Translations under genes and position numbers: made by a program
Notes under the pieces: model-generated
What the model saw: only the letters and a program-made list of their open reading frames with translations
Database searches by the model: none
Told to the model about the DNA's origin: nothing
Shown here: in pieces, positions 19,985 through 30,226 of the stretch
Numbering within the stretch: position 1 is the stretch's first letter
Layout: each line of letters starts with the position of its first letter
Source of the DNA: Symsagittifera roscoffensis
Taxonomy: Eukaryota; Xenacoelomorpha; Acoela; Convolutidae
DNA length: 64,000 nt
NCBI RefSeq assembly: GCF_963678635.1
Contig: NC_087071.1
Location: 21,793,194-21,857,193, forward strand
Direction: 5' to 3'

Positions 19985-20571
19985 TTTCTTATAATAGTAG
20001 CAGTGGAAACAACAACGAAAAAACGACAACAGGTTGAAATTGCAATCGGAGATTGTCAGGGACCATTCCGAGTTGTAACGATTCTGCTTTTACAATCGTT
20101 ACAACGTAGAGCCCGAGAAAAAAGAAAGAAATAGGAGTGGTATTTCCCCGGATTCCAGAATCCGGAGGGGTCTCGGGCAGAGAACTCAAACTGTTTTACA
20201 TAAATTTTTAGCTTCCTGGTCATGCCCTGAGTTGAATTTAATTAACATCCAAATTCATTTTCAGAGAATGAGAAGCTAGGAGTGAGGGGAAGGTTTGATG
20301 CATCTTCGATAGAGATGATGATTTTTATCTACTGAACAAAAACAATAGTGGTCTGGAGATATTGAGACCCAGCCATGAAATTTTTGCATATAATTAAGTT
20401 AATTTGAGCGTTCTGGTCGAACATTTTGGCGACCCGATGTTAGGAAAACCACCAAAAAAACTGGTTATGGCAGAGACGGTGAAAATCATGTAGAGCTGTG
20501 TTTAGACGCTGGCCAATCGTTTTAGAACCTAGCTTTTTTTCCCGTCGATATGTAGTTCCGGGCGAATGTTA
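19985..20571. repeat. ~0.6 kb dispersed unit, copy B
   Basis: Partner of 7800-8428. Includes AATCCGGAGGGGTCTCGGG near 20159, whose first 14 bases equal the core of the 10.4-11.4 kb minisatellite unit. It joins PLE coding sequence at 20571, whereas copy A joins unrelated sequence at 8428. Confidence 0.65.
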
Positions 20572-21200
20572 CAGAAAGAAAAAATTAGAGGCCAGGGCAT
20601 CAGAACCGAGAAATGTTAAATGTTTGAAAGACTCACCCCCTTTTTTTAATGCAAAAACGAGGCAACACATCTCAACTGTACGCTGCAAAATTCGGCAAAA
20701 ATCTGGGAAACAAATAAATTTTACAACAAAAAAGTTAAATGTTTGAAAGACTCACCCCCTTTTTTTAATGCAAAAACGAGGCAACACATCTCAACTGTAC
20801 GCTGCAAAATTCGGCAAAAACCTGGGAAACAAATAAATTTTACAACAAAAACATGCTTGCCATCCCTCACAAATTCCTTTGCTAGTGAACTGAGATCCAA
20901 AGTGGTGTATAAGTTTACATGTTGTGGATGATACTCTACCTATGGTGGCCAGACAGTCCGACATTTAGTTACGATGTTCGATAAAAACCGCAAAAAGTAC
21001 TCGCCAGTGGGGCAGCACTCGTTAGAATGTAATAAGGAGGAAGGCGGTACTGCTGCGCTGAAGTCAGAGATTATAGACCAAACAGCCAACACTCAGAAGC
21101 TACTCACACAAGAGGTTTTGCATATTTAGAGGGAGGTGCCGAGAATCACTACACGCGATGAATTCAGGAGCCGGGAATAAACTCCCTAATTATAGTACAT
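20571..21200 (+). pseudogene. PLE GIY-YIG nuclease remnant
   Basis: Text such as KKLEARASEPRN, TCLPSLTNSFASELRSKVVY and GGQTVRHLVT, then QHSLECNKEEGGTAALKSEI and TRDEFRSRE, matches the end of the PLE-2 polymerase. The Cys and Tyr of the YVGQT motif have changed (YGGQT), and several frames are used. It contains a local 119 bp duplication (20615-20848). Confidence 0.7.
20615..20848. repeat. 119 bp tandem duplication inside PLE remnant
   Basis: Two nearly identical units (20615-20733, 20734-20848) beginning GTTAAATGTTTGAAAGACTC; they differ by about one base (ATCTGGG/ACCTGGG). The same peptide (CLKDSPPFFNAKTRQHIST) is therefore read twice. Confidence 0.85.
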
Positions 21201-21500
21201 GTATAACATGGTTAAAATTCAAAAAACTGACATGTCAGAATCAAAAATATTCCAAAATCGAAATTGTATAACAAGAAAAGAACAATAAACTAAAAAAGTT
21301 TACAAAAAAAGGTTTTTCATGATTCTTCAAACCATTAAGTAATTACAATTGTTTAATATTGATTGGTCGAAAAAAATTTTAGAGCATTTTAGACATGTTT
21401 CTCATTTTTTCAGATCTTTGATCGTTTTGTAACTATTGTAAATAATTTTAATCCTGTTGATGCACAAAACGTGTGAAAACGTTTGAACTATCATTTTAAA

Positions 21501-21828
21501 GTTATTTTTAAAAAACTGTCAAAACCAAAAGTTTGAAAACTCTGAGAACTTGGTGACTAATTGAACAAAATTGTTACATACGAGATATACATAATTTTAG
21601 TAATAATTGTGAAGTTCAGATTGGTTGAATTTTTTAAGATTTGAAATATTGACGTGTATGACACTTTTTATGATCTTTGATCATTTTGCCCAGACAGTTT
21701 TTAGCACCTGCAGATTTTTAGCACCTGCAGATGTACAAAAATCTGCAAAAAGTTTGTTCTAGTTTGCAATTTTAACGCATTCTCAATTCAACGAAAATGT
21801 CAAGCTCAACTAAGTCTGGCAGTCATGA
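21501..21828. other. Spacer with a short ribozyme-like echo
   Basis: AT-rich. TTTTTAGCACCTGCAGA repeats at about 21708-21740 and is followed by TGTACAAAAATCTGC, a stem-loop in the same layout as PLE termini. It is probably another eroded PLE end. Confidence 0.35.
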
Positions 21829-22919
21829 ATGAGAAACGATCTCATTCCGCATTTTTTGAAGTTCAGAATACCCAACAGGCGATGTTTTGAGAAAAATGTG
21901 GTACACAACTTCCAGAGAAAACTGTTAAAAAGAGAAGTCCAGCTGGCCAATCAGCTATCGCTGAAGGTGGAGGAAGCACTAGCGGAGGCTAGGAAAAAGT
22001 TGAGGAATGCCTTCCTGCTTCACTTACTCCATCTATTGTTTCTCGCATCCGCTTGTACGGGAGGTCTATCACTGAAGAGGTCAAGCAATGACACAACCGA
22101 AAACTTTTCCGGTCCGTTAAGGACACGGTCAATGTAATTGGTGAGCTTGAATTTCATGAGTTGGTGCTTGATTTTTTGTCGTCGGTACCAAACATCCAGT
22201 GATAAATGATTTCAATGACTTTCACTTTCTTGCTGGCGTTGACCGCGTCCTGCACAATTGACGCGGTCAACAATGTGTTGACAACGACAAGCTTAATGAA
22301 GTCAACGCCCTGGCTCACTGGTATCGGAAGAAAATGACGAAACAGAGAGAAGACTTGCCAATACGGAAAATCATGTTTTTCCAAGAAACGTAGGCATCGA
22401 AGCGGTCCTGTTCGATAAAAGTGCTGGTTTTTGTCTCATAACGAATGTGGGTTACGCGTTCAAACTTGAAGAGGTTCTCAAATGTCCCCAATTCCAGTAG
22501 TACAGCAGCCCACCCATGAACAAAGAAATTGCCATCAGCGTGGAAGACCAGTTCAATCGGCGCATCAAGCGTCTGTCAGAAGAAGATCAGATCACTTCGT
22601 CTGTCTACAGTGCGCTCCGCTCTACAGGGGCACTACCAGCTCGTCTGCATGGCTTGGCAAAAGTGCACAAAAACGGCATTCCTCTTAGACCGGTGGTGTC
22701 TCTTCCTGGTAGCTGCTATGAAAAAATCAACAAGTCGACTGCCAACCTGTTCTCGCATATGAGTGGAGCAAAAATCGAGACTTCGACAGCTGACATCAAT
22801 ACGAGCCTGATACAAAAAAAGCTTAAGGACACTGAGGATGTGTCATCTCTTGATGTCAAAAGCTTATATACTAATGTCCCGGTCAATGAGGCGATCGTTA
22901 TTGACGTCAATGCTCTCTA
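21829..22919 (+). pseudogene. PLE-4 polymerase, N-terminal half, broken
   Basis: Starts with MRNDLIPHFLKFRIPNRRCF and VVHNFQRKLLKRE, the same N-terminal block as PLE-1/PLE-2 but clearly divergent. Later pieces: FDKSAGFCLIT-like text near 22410, then 22516-22919 with VYSALRSTGALPARLHGLAK, IPLRPVVSLPGSCYEKINK and SLDVKSLYTNVPVNEAI. RT motif A is intact, but the sequence stops just after it, so motifs B and C and the nuclease are missing. It represents another PLE lineage, lacking the PHD region because of truncation. Confidence 0.75.
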
Positions 22920-23189
22920 GTCGTCCGATAAACCTCTCGATTTCGATCGCAAGACTTGGAAATTTGTCACAGCGAGCTCTAACAAATCACGGCATTTCAT
23001 GTGTGGTGACAAGTGGAATTTTCTTGAATATTCTTTCACAAAATCTGCAGGTTTTGGATTTTGAGCATCGCTGACAGTGTATTTTTTCCCTAAGTTTTGC
23101 TTACTTTATGGGGTGCCGCATGCTGGCCATCAAAACCCTTGGGCACAATTACCCTAATCAGACCCTGTTCTTCCACCTGGGCGACTTCT
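22920..23189. other. Spacer, nothing recognised
   Basis: About 270 bp following the truncated PLE-4. No motif supported. Confidence 0.35.
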
Positions 23190-23470
23190 AGTTTGAGCGG
23201 TTTTTTTAGACGATTACGCTCAAAATCTTGCTTCAAATTGAGCGGTTTGAGCGGTTTTTTTAGATAAACCGCTCAAAAACTGCTCAAATCTTGCCCGCTT
23301 TTTGAGCGGTTTTTTTAGATAACTTGCTCAAAACCGTTCAAATCTTGCGCGGTCTCTGAGCGGTTTTTTTAGATAAACCGTTCAAAAACCGTTCAAACCG
23401 CTCATTTTGAAGCAAGATTTTGAGCTTAATCGTCTAAAAAAAACGCTCAAATTGCTGAAATATTGCTTCA
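23190..23470. repeat. Tandem GAGCGGTTTTTTTAGA repeats framed by inverted arms
   Basis: Core GAGCGGTTTTTTTAGAT recurs at about 23199, 23248, 23306 and 23358, alternating with CGCTCAAAA-type complements. The left arm (about 23195-23240, with TTTAGACGATTACGCTCAAA) is the reverse complement of the right arm (about 23400-23455). The segment could fold as a long hairpin with a repetitive loop. Confidence 0.7.
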
Positions 23471-23539
23471 AATTAGGTGAATATCTCGACTCGAGCTTCC
23501 ACTCGGGGCGTGGTTTTTTGTTGGATTTTCCTTACCGGA

Positions 23540-25265
23540 GGAAAATTATCAGTACTGTTTATGTGGTTTCTCGCACCGGCAGAGTTTTTTAGTAATCGTT
23601 TACAGTTCGGACAGGGTCTTCCTGTTCGTCGAGGTCTTCCTGTGACAGGGTGGTGGTCATGGTATCGGGGGTGCCTTTACAGTATCGGCTCAAAGTGGAT
23701 TTTCACGCCGGCACTATTTTTCATCAATCATTTGCAGTTAGGACTTTTTCTGTCGATATCTTCCCTTGACTGGGTTGTGGGGAGCGCGGTGTGGAATCTC
23801 TTCTCGTGTCTATTGAGTTGTGTTATACTCTCAGGCTGTTACCGCATCCGCCCTTGGTGTTTGCACCTCTTGAGAGTTTTTGTCGGGCACGTTTCCAGGT
23901 TTTACGCTTGTGTGCTTGGAGTGGCCAGTTGCTGATGGCCGAGTTGGCCCATGCCCTTTCTTGATAGCAATTCAAGAACGTTTTCTTTGTGCCTCGTCGT
24001 GTTTTCTGTCCTTCTCTGATACTGTCCAAGCAAAAGATGCACTGGAAAGGAGCTCTCTCGTTTGATCCGTGCGATGTAGCGCTTGAGTCCTACTGTTCTT
24101 GTTTTGCAGGTTGTCCGGATTTTGGGTACTCCAAACTCTTCCAGCAGATTTCGTTGTCTAACTTGAAGTGTTAAGTTCTTCATTGATTTCAAGCACCCGT
24201 ACCAGAGTCTCCTCAGTAGTTCAACTTGTGGGCGCGTGATGGTCCTCGCCTCGGCACCATAGAGAAGGGTTGTGCCGATGCATTTTGAAAGATTCCTGCA
24301 TTTCCAGACCCCTCGCAGGCGACCGATGGCTGCTCACGCTTTCGGGTGACTGTCATTACCACATAGTTATCCATGTTCTGGTATCCCTAGTTTGCTACCC
24401 AGGTATACGAATTCAGTCACCTTGCTGATTTCCTTGCCTCTAATAATAGGGGATTTGGGTGTTTGTTTATTCGCTCTAAGTGGCACGCGCATCTATCTGT
24501 CTTCTCTAGGCTAACTTAACCCCCTAAGTTACTATAAGTTTTCTCCAGTATTTCCGTTATACGATGTAGGCAGGCCGACAAATGTGCATTCAATTGTTGC
24601 AGTGTCGTCAGCATATTGTCTACTTGTTATCGGGTCTCAAGTGTTAATTTCAAAGATTCATTTTTCTTCGCGGTATTATGCGGGACCAGTTTTGTACTTG
24701 ATGACTAAGCCTCTGTTGTCGTCGCCGAGTTCTGTTTTACAGCGTTCTTTCGACAGTCGCGTGAAAATCCAGAAATAGAAGTTCTAAAGAGTCGTTGCCG
24801 CGCTGTATCCTTGTCGCACGCCAGTCGACATTGGGAATTTTTCCCCGAGTTGGTCATGAAATATCCCTCGCGCGCCGAAATCCCCGTGGAACGCTTTGAT
24901 CATAGCAATATCATTCGCAGGATGTCACAGCAGTGGAGCATCTCAAAGATGAGAGCCCGGTGGAAGGAGTCGAAGCCTTTTTTTTCAGGTAACGAAGGGA
25001 ATTTACAGCGCATCGCCTTGGTTCTCCGCAAGTGGGAGTGTGTCCGAACCCCTCAATTTTTGCGGAAGTCATATATCTCCTTGCCTCACAGTTTTTCTGC
25101 GCTATCTCTTTACCTTGAATAAGGCCACGAGAATTGACTCGAGCCATTGGGCCGGTATTTCCACCGGGGATTTCTCATCATTGTTCCACATCTCACTGAT
25201 GTACTCGTAGTGGTCTGTCCTTTATGCACTCCGCTGGAACGCCTGATACCCGCTGGAATTGCTGT
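23540..25265 (-). pseudogene. Non-LTR retrotransposon (LINE): RT and C-terminal zinc-finger part, decayed
   Basis: Minus-strand text in several frames: WNNDEKSPVEIPAQWLESIL (about 25200-25130), SKAFDSFHR-like motif A text near 24880, QYADDTAT (RT motif C, about 24597-24620), then IGTTLLYGAEARTITRPQVE (about 24280-24230) and LLEEFGVPKIRT, the usual post-RT region of RTE/CR1-type elements. Downstream, CPNCKRLLKNSAGARNH (about 23565-23620) and a diverged second copy PNCK-LMKNSAGVKI (about 23690-23745) look like paired C2H2-type fingers. Stops and frameshifts are frequent. The endonuclease part lies at 28680-29945, separated by the 25271-28477 insert. Confidence 0.75.
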
Positions 25266-25270
25266 TCTTT

Positions 25271-28200
25271 CCGCACTGACAAAAATGTATTAGGATCATT
25301 TTCAGTATGAAAAAAGTACGTTGATTAAATTTAGATCGATTTTGGTTTGAAAAAAGTACGTTGATCAGATTTAGATCGATATTAGTATGAAAAAAGTAAG
25401 AAGATTGAATAGAAAAGATGGAGGTTGATTTGGAGTGATTTAAAATTTATTTGAATTGATCTTAAATCCGATTTAAAAAAAATTGATCAAAAATGATTTT
25501 AAATCAATTTAAATGCATTTTTTCCAGTCTAAATTTGTTTTCATTTTTAAAGGGATTAAAAAGGGTTTAAATTGATTTAAATCGACTTTTTTCATTCGAG
25601 TATTATCAATTTCAAATTTTATTTGCATTCACTTCTTGCCTATCATTTTTCATTTTTCATCCATAGCGTGCTGTAGCGTAAAAAAACCAAAGAAAAAGAC
25701 CAAAATATCGATAAAATTCTATGATTTTTTGCATACTTTGAGTTCAAGGACTGAAATAAATTTACACTTTACTTGATTCGTTTCATAAGTTGTTGCTTAA
25801 AATCTGATTTACTTTCATGTTGTTTTCTATGATTTTACTGCATAATATTGAGATCACAATTTAATTATACCTGACCCTTTTCTGGTTTGTTACACAAGAT
25901 TTTGCCCATAATTTGATGTACAATGGTTTTCTATGATTTTATTGCACATTTTTCAGTTTAAAACCTGATTTCTGTGGACCATTTTAATGAATTCTATTAC
26001 ATCTGGCAAGAGTGTTTATGTTTAAAACTTCGAGATTAAAAACTTCCAATAATTTTTGAAGGGTATGTTTTTTTTTCGCCGTGATAGCCACATTTAGACC
26101 CTTAAAATCATTTTAAATCGACCGGAAACCATTTCTGTCAATGCGGGTTAAATCTTTTTACTGCTTTTGCTACCTCGCCTATTGTCGTTGTGAACCAGTC
26201 AGTCAACAAGAGGTGTGTTGGTGGTTAGCTCTGTTAGGAATTGTTTATATCTCGATTTGTTTATATCAAGAAACGTTTTCGTCGATGTTTCTTGATATCT
26301 TCAGGATGTCTTTAAAGTCCGTTTGATATTTGCCGAGTTTTAGTCGCCGTGATAGCCACAATTAGACACTTAAATTGATTTAAATTTTTCAAAAAGATCG
26401 ATTTAATTCAATTTAAAATGGGGTTAAGTGAGACTCTGATGGATTTAAGTGAGGTTCGGATGGATTTTAGTGAGTCGGAAAATACATCGAAACCGATTTA
26501 AATCGATTTTTTTCATTGGGGTATTATCGGTTTCAAATTTTTATTGCATTTACTTCTTGCCTATCATTTTTCTTTTTTCATCCATAGCGTATTGTAGCTT
26601 AAAAAACAAAGAAAAAGACCAAAATATCCATAAAGTTCTATGAATTTCTTGTATATTTTGAGTTCAAAGACTGATCTAAGATTACACTTTTCTTGATTCG
26701 TTTCATAAGTTGTTGCTTAAAATCTGATTTACTTTCATGTTTTTTCATGATTTTATTGCATAATATTGAGATCACAATTTAATTTTACCTGACTCTTTTC
26801 TGGTTTGTTACACAAGATTTTGCCCATAATTTGATTTACAATGGTTTTCTATGATTTCATTGCATATTTTTGAGTTTAAAACCTGGTTTATGTGTATCAT
26901 TTTAATGAATTCTAAAACATCTGTCAAGAGTGTTTATGTTTAAAAAATCGAGATTGAAAAATTCCAACTATTTTCATAGGGTATGTTTTTTTTCGCCGTG
27001 ATAGCCACATTTAGACACTTAAATTGATTTAAAACTTTCAAAAAGATCGATTTAAATTGGTTTGAAATGGGGTTAAGTGAGACTCTGATGGATTAAAGTG
27101 AGATTTGGATGGATTTTAGTGAGTCGGAAAATCCATCGAAATCGATTTAAATCGACTTTTTAGACACTTGAATCGATTTAAAATTTTCAAAAAGATCGTT
27201 TTAAATCGATTTAAAATCCATTTTATATCGTAAAATGTACATGGTTTATCGATTTGGATCGATTTAAAATCAATTTGAAATCAATTTAAGACGACCGGAA
27301 ACCATTTCTGTCAGTGCGGGTTAAATCTTTTTACTGCTTTTGCTACCTCGCATATTGTCGTTGTGAACCAGTCAGTCAACAAGAAGTGTGTTGGTGGTTA
27401 GCACTGCTAGGACTTGTTTATATCTCGATTTGTTTATATCAAGAAACGTTTTCGTCGATGTTTCTTGATATCTTCAGGATGTCTTTAAAGTCCGTTTGAT
27501 ATTTGCCGAGTTTTAGTCGCCGTGATAGCCACAATTAGACACTTAAATTGATTTAAATTTTTCAAAAAGATCGATTTAATTCAATTTAAAATGGGGTTAA
27601 GTGAGACTCTGGTGGATTTAAGTGAGGTTCGGATGGATTTTAGTGAGTCGGAAAATCCATAGAAATCGATTTAAGTCTATTTTTTTCATTGGGGTATTAT
27701 CAGTTTCAAATTTTTATTGCATTTACTTCTTGCCTATCCTTTTTCTTTTTTCATGCATAGCGTATTGTAGCTTAAAAAAACAAAGAAAACGACCAAAATA
27801 TCCATAAAGTTATATGATTTTCTTGCATACTTTGAGTTCAAAGACTGATCTAAGTTTACACTTTTCTTGATTCGTTTCATAAGTTGTTGCTTAAAATCTG
27901 ATTTACTTTCATGTTTTTTTCATGATTTTATTGCATAATATTGAGATCACAATTTAATTTTACCTGACCCTTTTCTGGTTTGTTGCACAAGATTTTGCCC
28001 ATAATTTGATTTACAATGGTTTTCTATGATTTCATAGCATATTTTTGATTTTAAAACCTGGTTTATGTGTATCATTTTAATGAATTCTATAACATCTGGC
28101 AAGAGTGTTTATGTTTAAAAAATCGAGATTAAAAAATTCCAATTATTTTCAAAAGGTATGTTTGTTTTCGCCGTGATAGCCACATTTAGACACTTAAATC

Positions 28201-28477
28201 GGTTTAAAATTTTCAAAAAGATCGATTTAAATTGGTTTGAAATGGGGTTAAGTGAGACTCTGATGGATTTAAGTGAGATTTGGATGGATTTGAGTGAGTC
28301 GGAAAATCCATCGAAATCGATTTAAATTGACCCTTAGACACTTAAATTGAATTAAAATTTTCAAAAAGATTATTTTAAATCGACTTAAAATCCATTTTCT
28401 ATTGTAAAATGTACAGGGTTTATCGGTTTGGATCGATTTAAAATCAATTTAAATCGACCGAAAAACCATTTCTGTCA
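25271..28477. mobile_element. AT-rich insert with inverted ends, expanded as ~1.17 kb tandem units
   Basis: Left end CACTGACAAAAATG (25273) and right ends CATTTCTGTCA(G/A)TG (about 26125, 27302, 28467) are inverted, as in a TIR transposon; CG flanks both sides. Inside is sequence dominated by ATCGATTTAAA-type motifs. A ~200 bp LINE piece (minus-strand TTTIGEVAKAVKRFNP) occurs three times, at 26130-26342, 27303-27516 and 28467-28677, spaced 1173 and 1164 bp apart. The insert and its LINE flank have therefore been amplified together. No transposase ORF; a non-autonomous element. Confidence 0.65.
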
Positions 28478-28679
28478 GTGCGGGTTACATCTTTTTACTG
28501 CTTTTGCTACCTCGCCTATTGTCGTTGTGAACCAGTCAGTCAACAAGAGGTGTGTTGGTGGTTAGCTCTGATCGGACTTGTTTATATCTCGATTTGTTTA
28601 TATCAAGAAACGTTTTCGCCGATGTTTTTTGATATCTTCAGGATGTCTTTAAAGTCCGTCTGATATTTGTCGAGTTTTA

Positions 28680-29945
28680 GTCCTTCTTTCATGGGGAAGT
28701 AATCGCGATCAAGCACCTCTGGTCGGGTACCTTGGCGAGAGAACTTATGGAGTTATGTAGTGAGTGGCGATCTCCATTATCTTCCATTGCCCGAATTTCA
28801 GAAGTTCATTCCTTCCACCATTCCTCGTTCATTCGCTGCCTGGTTGCCCTCATTTCATGGCATGCTCGTTGGTAGGCTTGTTTCCTACCTGTTGTTTTTA
28901 TTCGGATATTTTCTCTGAACGCACGTCGCCTGAATTCCGATAGTTCTCTGATTTCTATCTGGTTTTCAGAAAACCATGTTTGTATTTATGGGTGTACAAC
29001 ACCTATTTCGATTTCTGCGCAGTCGCAGATGATGTTGGTGATCAGTTGGGTTGATGGCATTTCAGGCATGCTTGTCAGATTTCGGTGACAGCCGTTACAT
29101 AGCTCTTATTTGTTGCTTGGTTCTTGAGTGAGGCTATGTTTATTTTCTTAGGTCTCATCATTGAGGTTCTTCAATTTTCAAATCCTCGCATTGGGAGTAA
29201 TTGTATGTGCACTGTTGCGGTCTGTTGTGCGCAGATGGTCGCTGGGTCACATAGATTGTAGTGGAAACTTCCGGATCACAGTTGAAACGCGGTAGTTATC
29301 GGTGTCAATGTCTATGTCTTGCATTGCTGTTGTATGCGACTTTTCTTGCCTGCGCTTATTTTACTAACGACAAGTCTAGCATGCTCGATGTCTTCCTGCG
29401 GGTTGGAACCAGGGTGCTGTTTTTCGTAGGGTTGATCTCAACAAGGTGTAGTTTATTCTCAACTCTTTAGCATAGAGAACAGGCTCATACGGTCCCCCAT
29501 GTGGTTGCAGCGTAATAATTGAAGACCAAATTATCCCAATATGGAGTTTTCCTTTTCCTCGTCACAATTTTTGAGTCTGCTGCTGAAGTCATTACATATC
29601 CATATCAACTGTTGGTCTGGGATATTTCAAAGTAGTTTGCTCACCTATTCATAGAACTGTTCGACATTCCTTTCCTGTGGCTTGGATGTAGGCGCATAGT
29701 CGGAGAAAATATGCCATTACCTGTCCTTTCCTGCAGCCTTGATGGTGGCTTTTATTGCTCGTCCGATCTCATTGACTTCTACGCGACTGCCCGCTTGCGC
29801 CTATGCCTATGGCTGCAAGGAGTTAAGAAAAGGACGCCGAAAACCTTTGTGTTCCCCTTCTTTTCTTTACGGTTGTGGTGGATGAATTTATGCCGGTACC
29901 CTCAAATCCGGTTTCACTGACCACTAAGGCTTCCCGGTTTCCGGG
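28680..29945 (-). pseudogene. LINE endonuclease region and EN-RT linker, decayed (copy 1)
   Basis: Minus strand: ALVVSETGFEGTGINSSTTT near 29930-29870, IFSDYAPTSKPQERNVEQFY (about 29710-29650, APE-type endonuclease), then WFSENQIEIRELSEFRRRAF-like linker text near 28960-28900 and MRATRQRMNEEWW. This is the 5' portion of the LINE whose RT lies at 23540-25265. Many stops. The 7.2 kb duplication starts inside it at about 28973, so its endonuclease part recurs at 36174-37150. Confidence 0.7.
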
Positions 29946-30130
29946 TTGAATAGATAAAACTCCACACGAAACGTATTATGTATTTATACATTATTTATGT
30001 TTTGCTATTATGTAACGTTAATATGAACTGGTTAATATGACCTTGATAGTGAGGACGAGGATTACGGCTAAAGTAAACTACGGTTCAGAAAGAGAATTAA
30101 CGTTAACATTAAATAGTTGTTTTAACTTCC

Positions 30131-30153
30131 CTCTCTCTCTCTCTCTCTCTCTC
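30131..30153. repeat. (CT)11 microsatellite
   Basis: The duplicate at 37332-37356 is one unit longer. Confidence 0.95.
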
Positions 30154-30226
30154 AAGAGATCATCATTATCTATCCAGAAGGATTCAGGAATTAGCAAATA
30201 ATACCTTGATGACCTAGCGGTATGAC

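Larger units (their letters stand above)
19921..21500 (+). mobile_element. PLE-3 remnant: 3' end, leader unit, GIY-YIG, 3' end
   Basis: Order on the plus strand: degenerate PLE 3' terminus (19923-19985), the ~0.6 kb unit (19985-20571), a GIY-YIG coding remnant (20571-21200), and another PLE 3' terminus (CCTGTTGATGCAC...GTTTGAA, 21452-21487). This is the pattern expected if a tandemly arranged or pLTR-bearing PLE lost its RT by internal deletion. Confidence 0.6.

Noticed and set aside
23199-23400. CRISPR-like array
   Set aside because: Repeats are short, occur in both orientations, and have no uniform spacers; the genome is eukaryotic.
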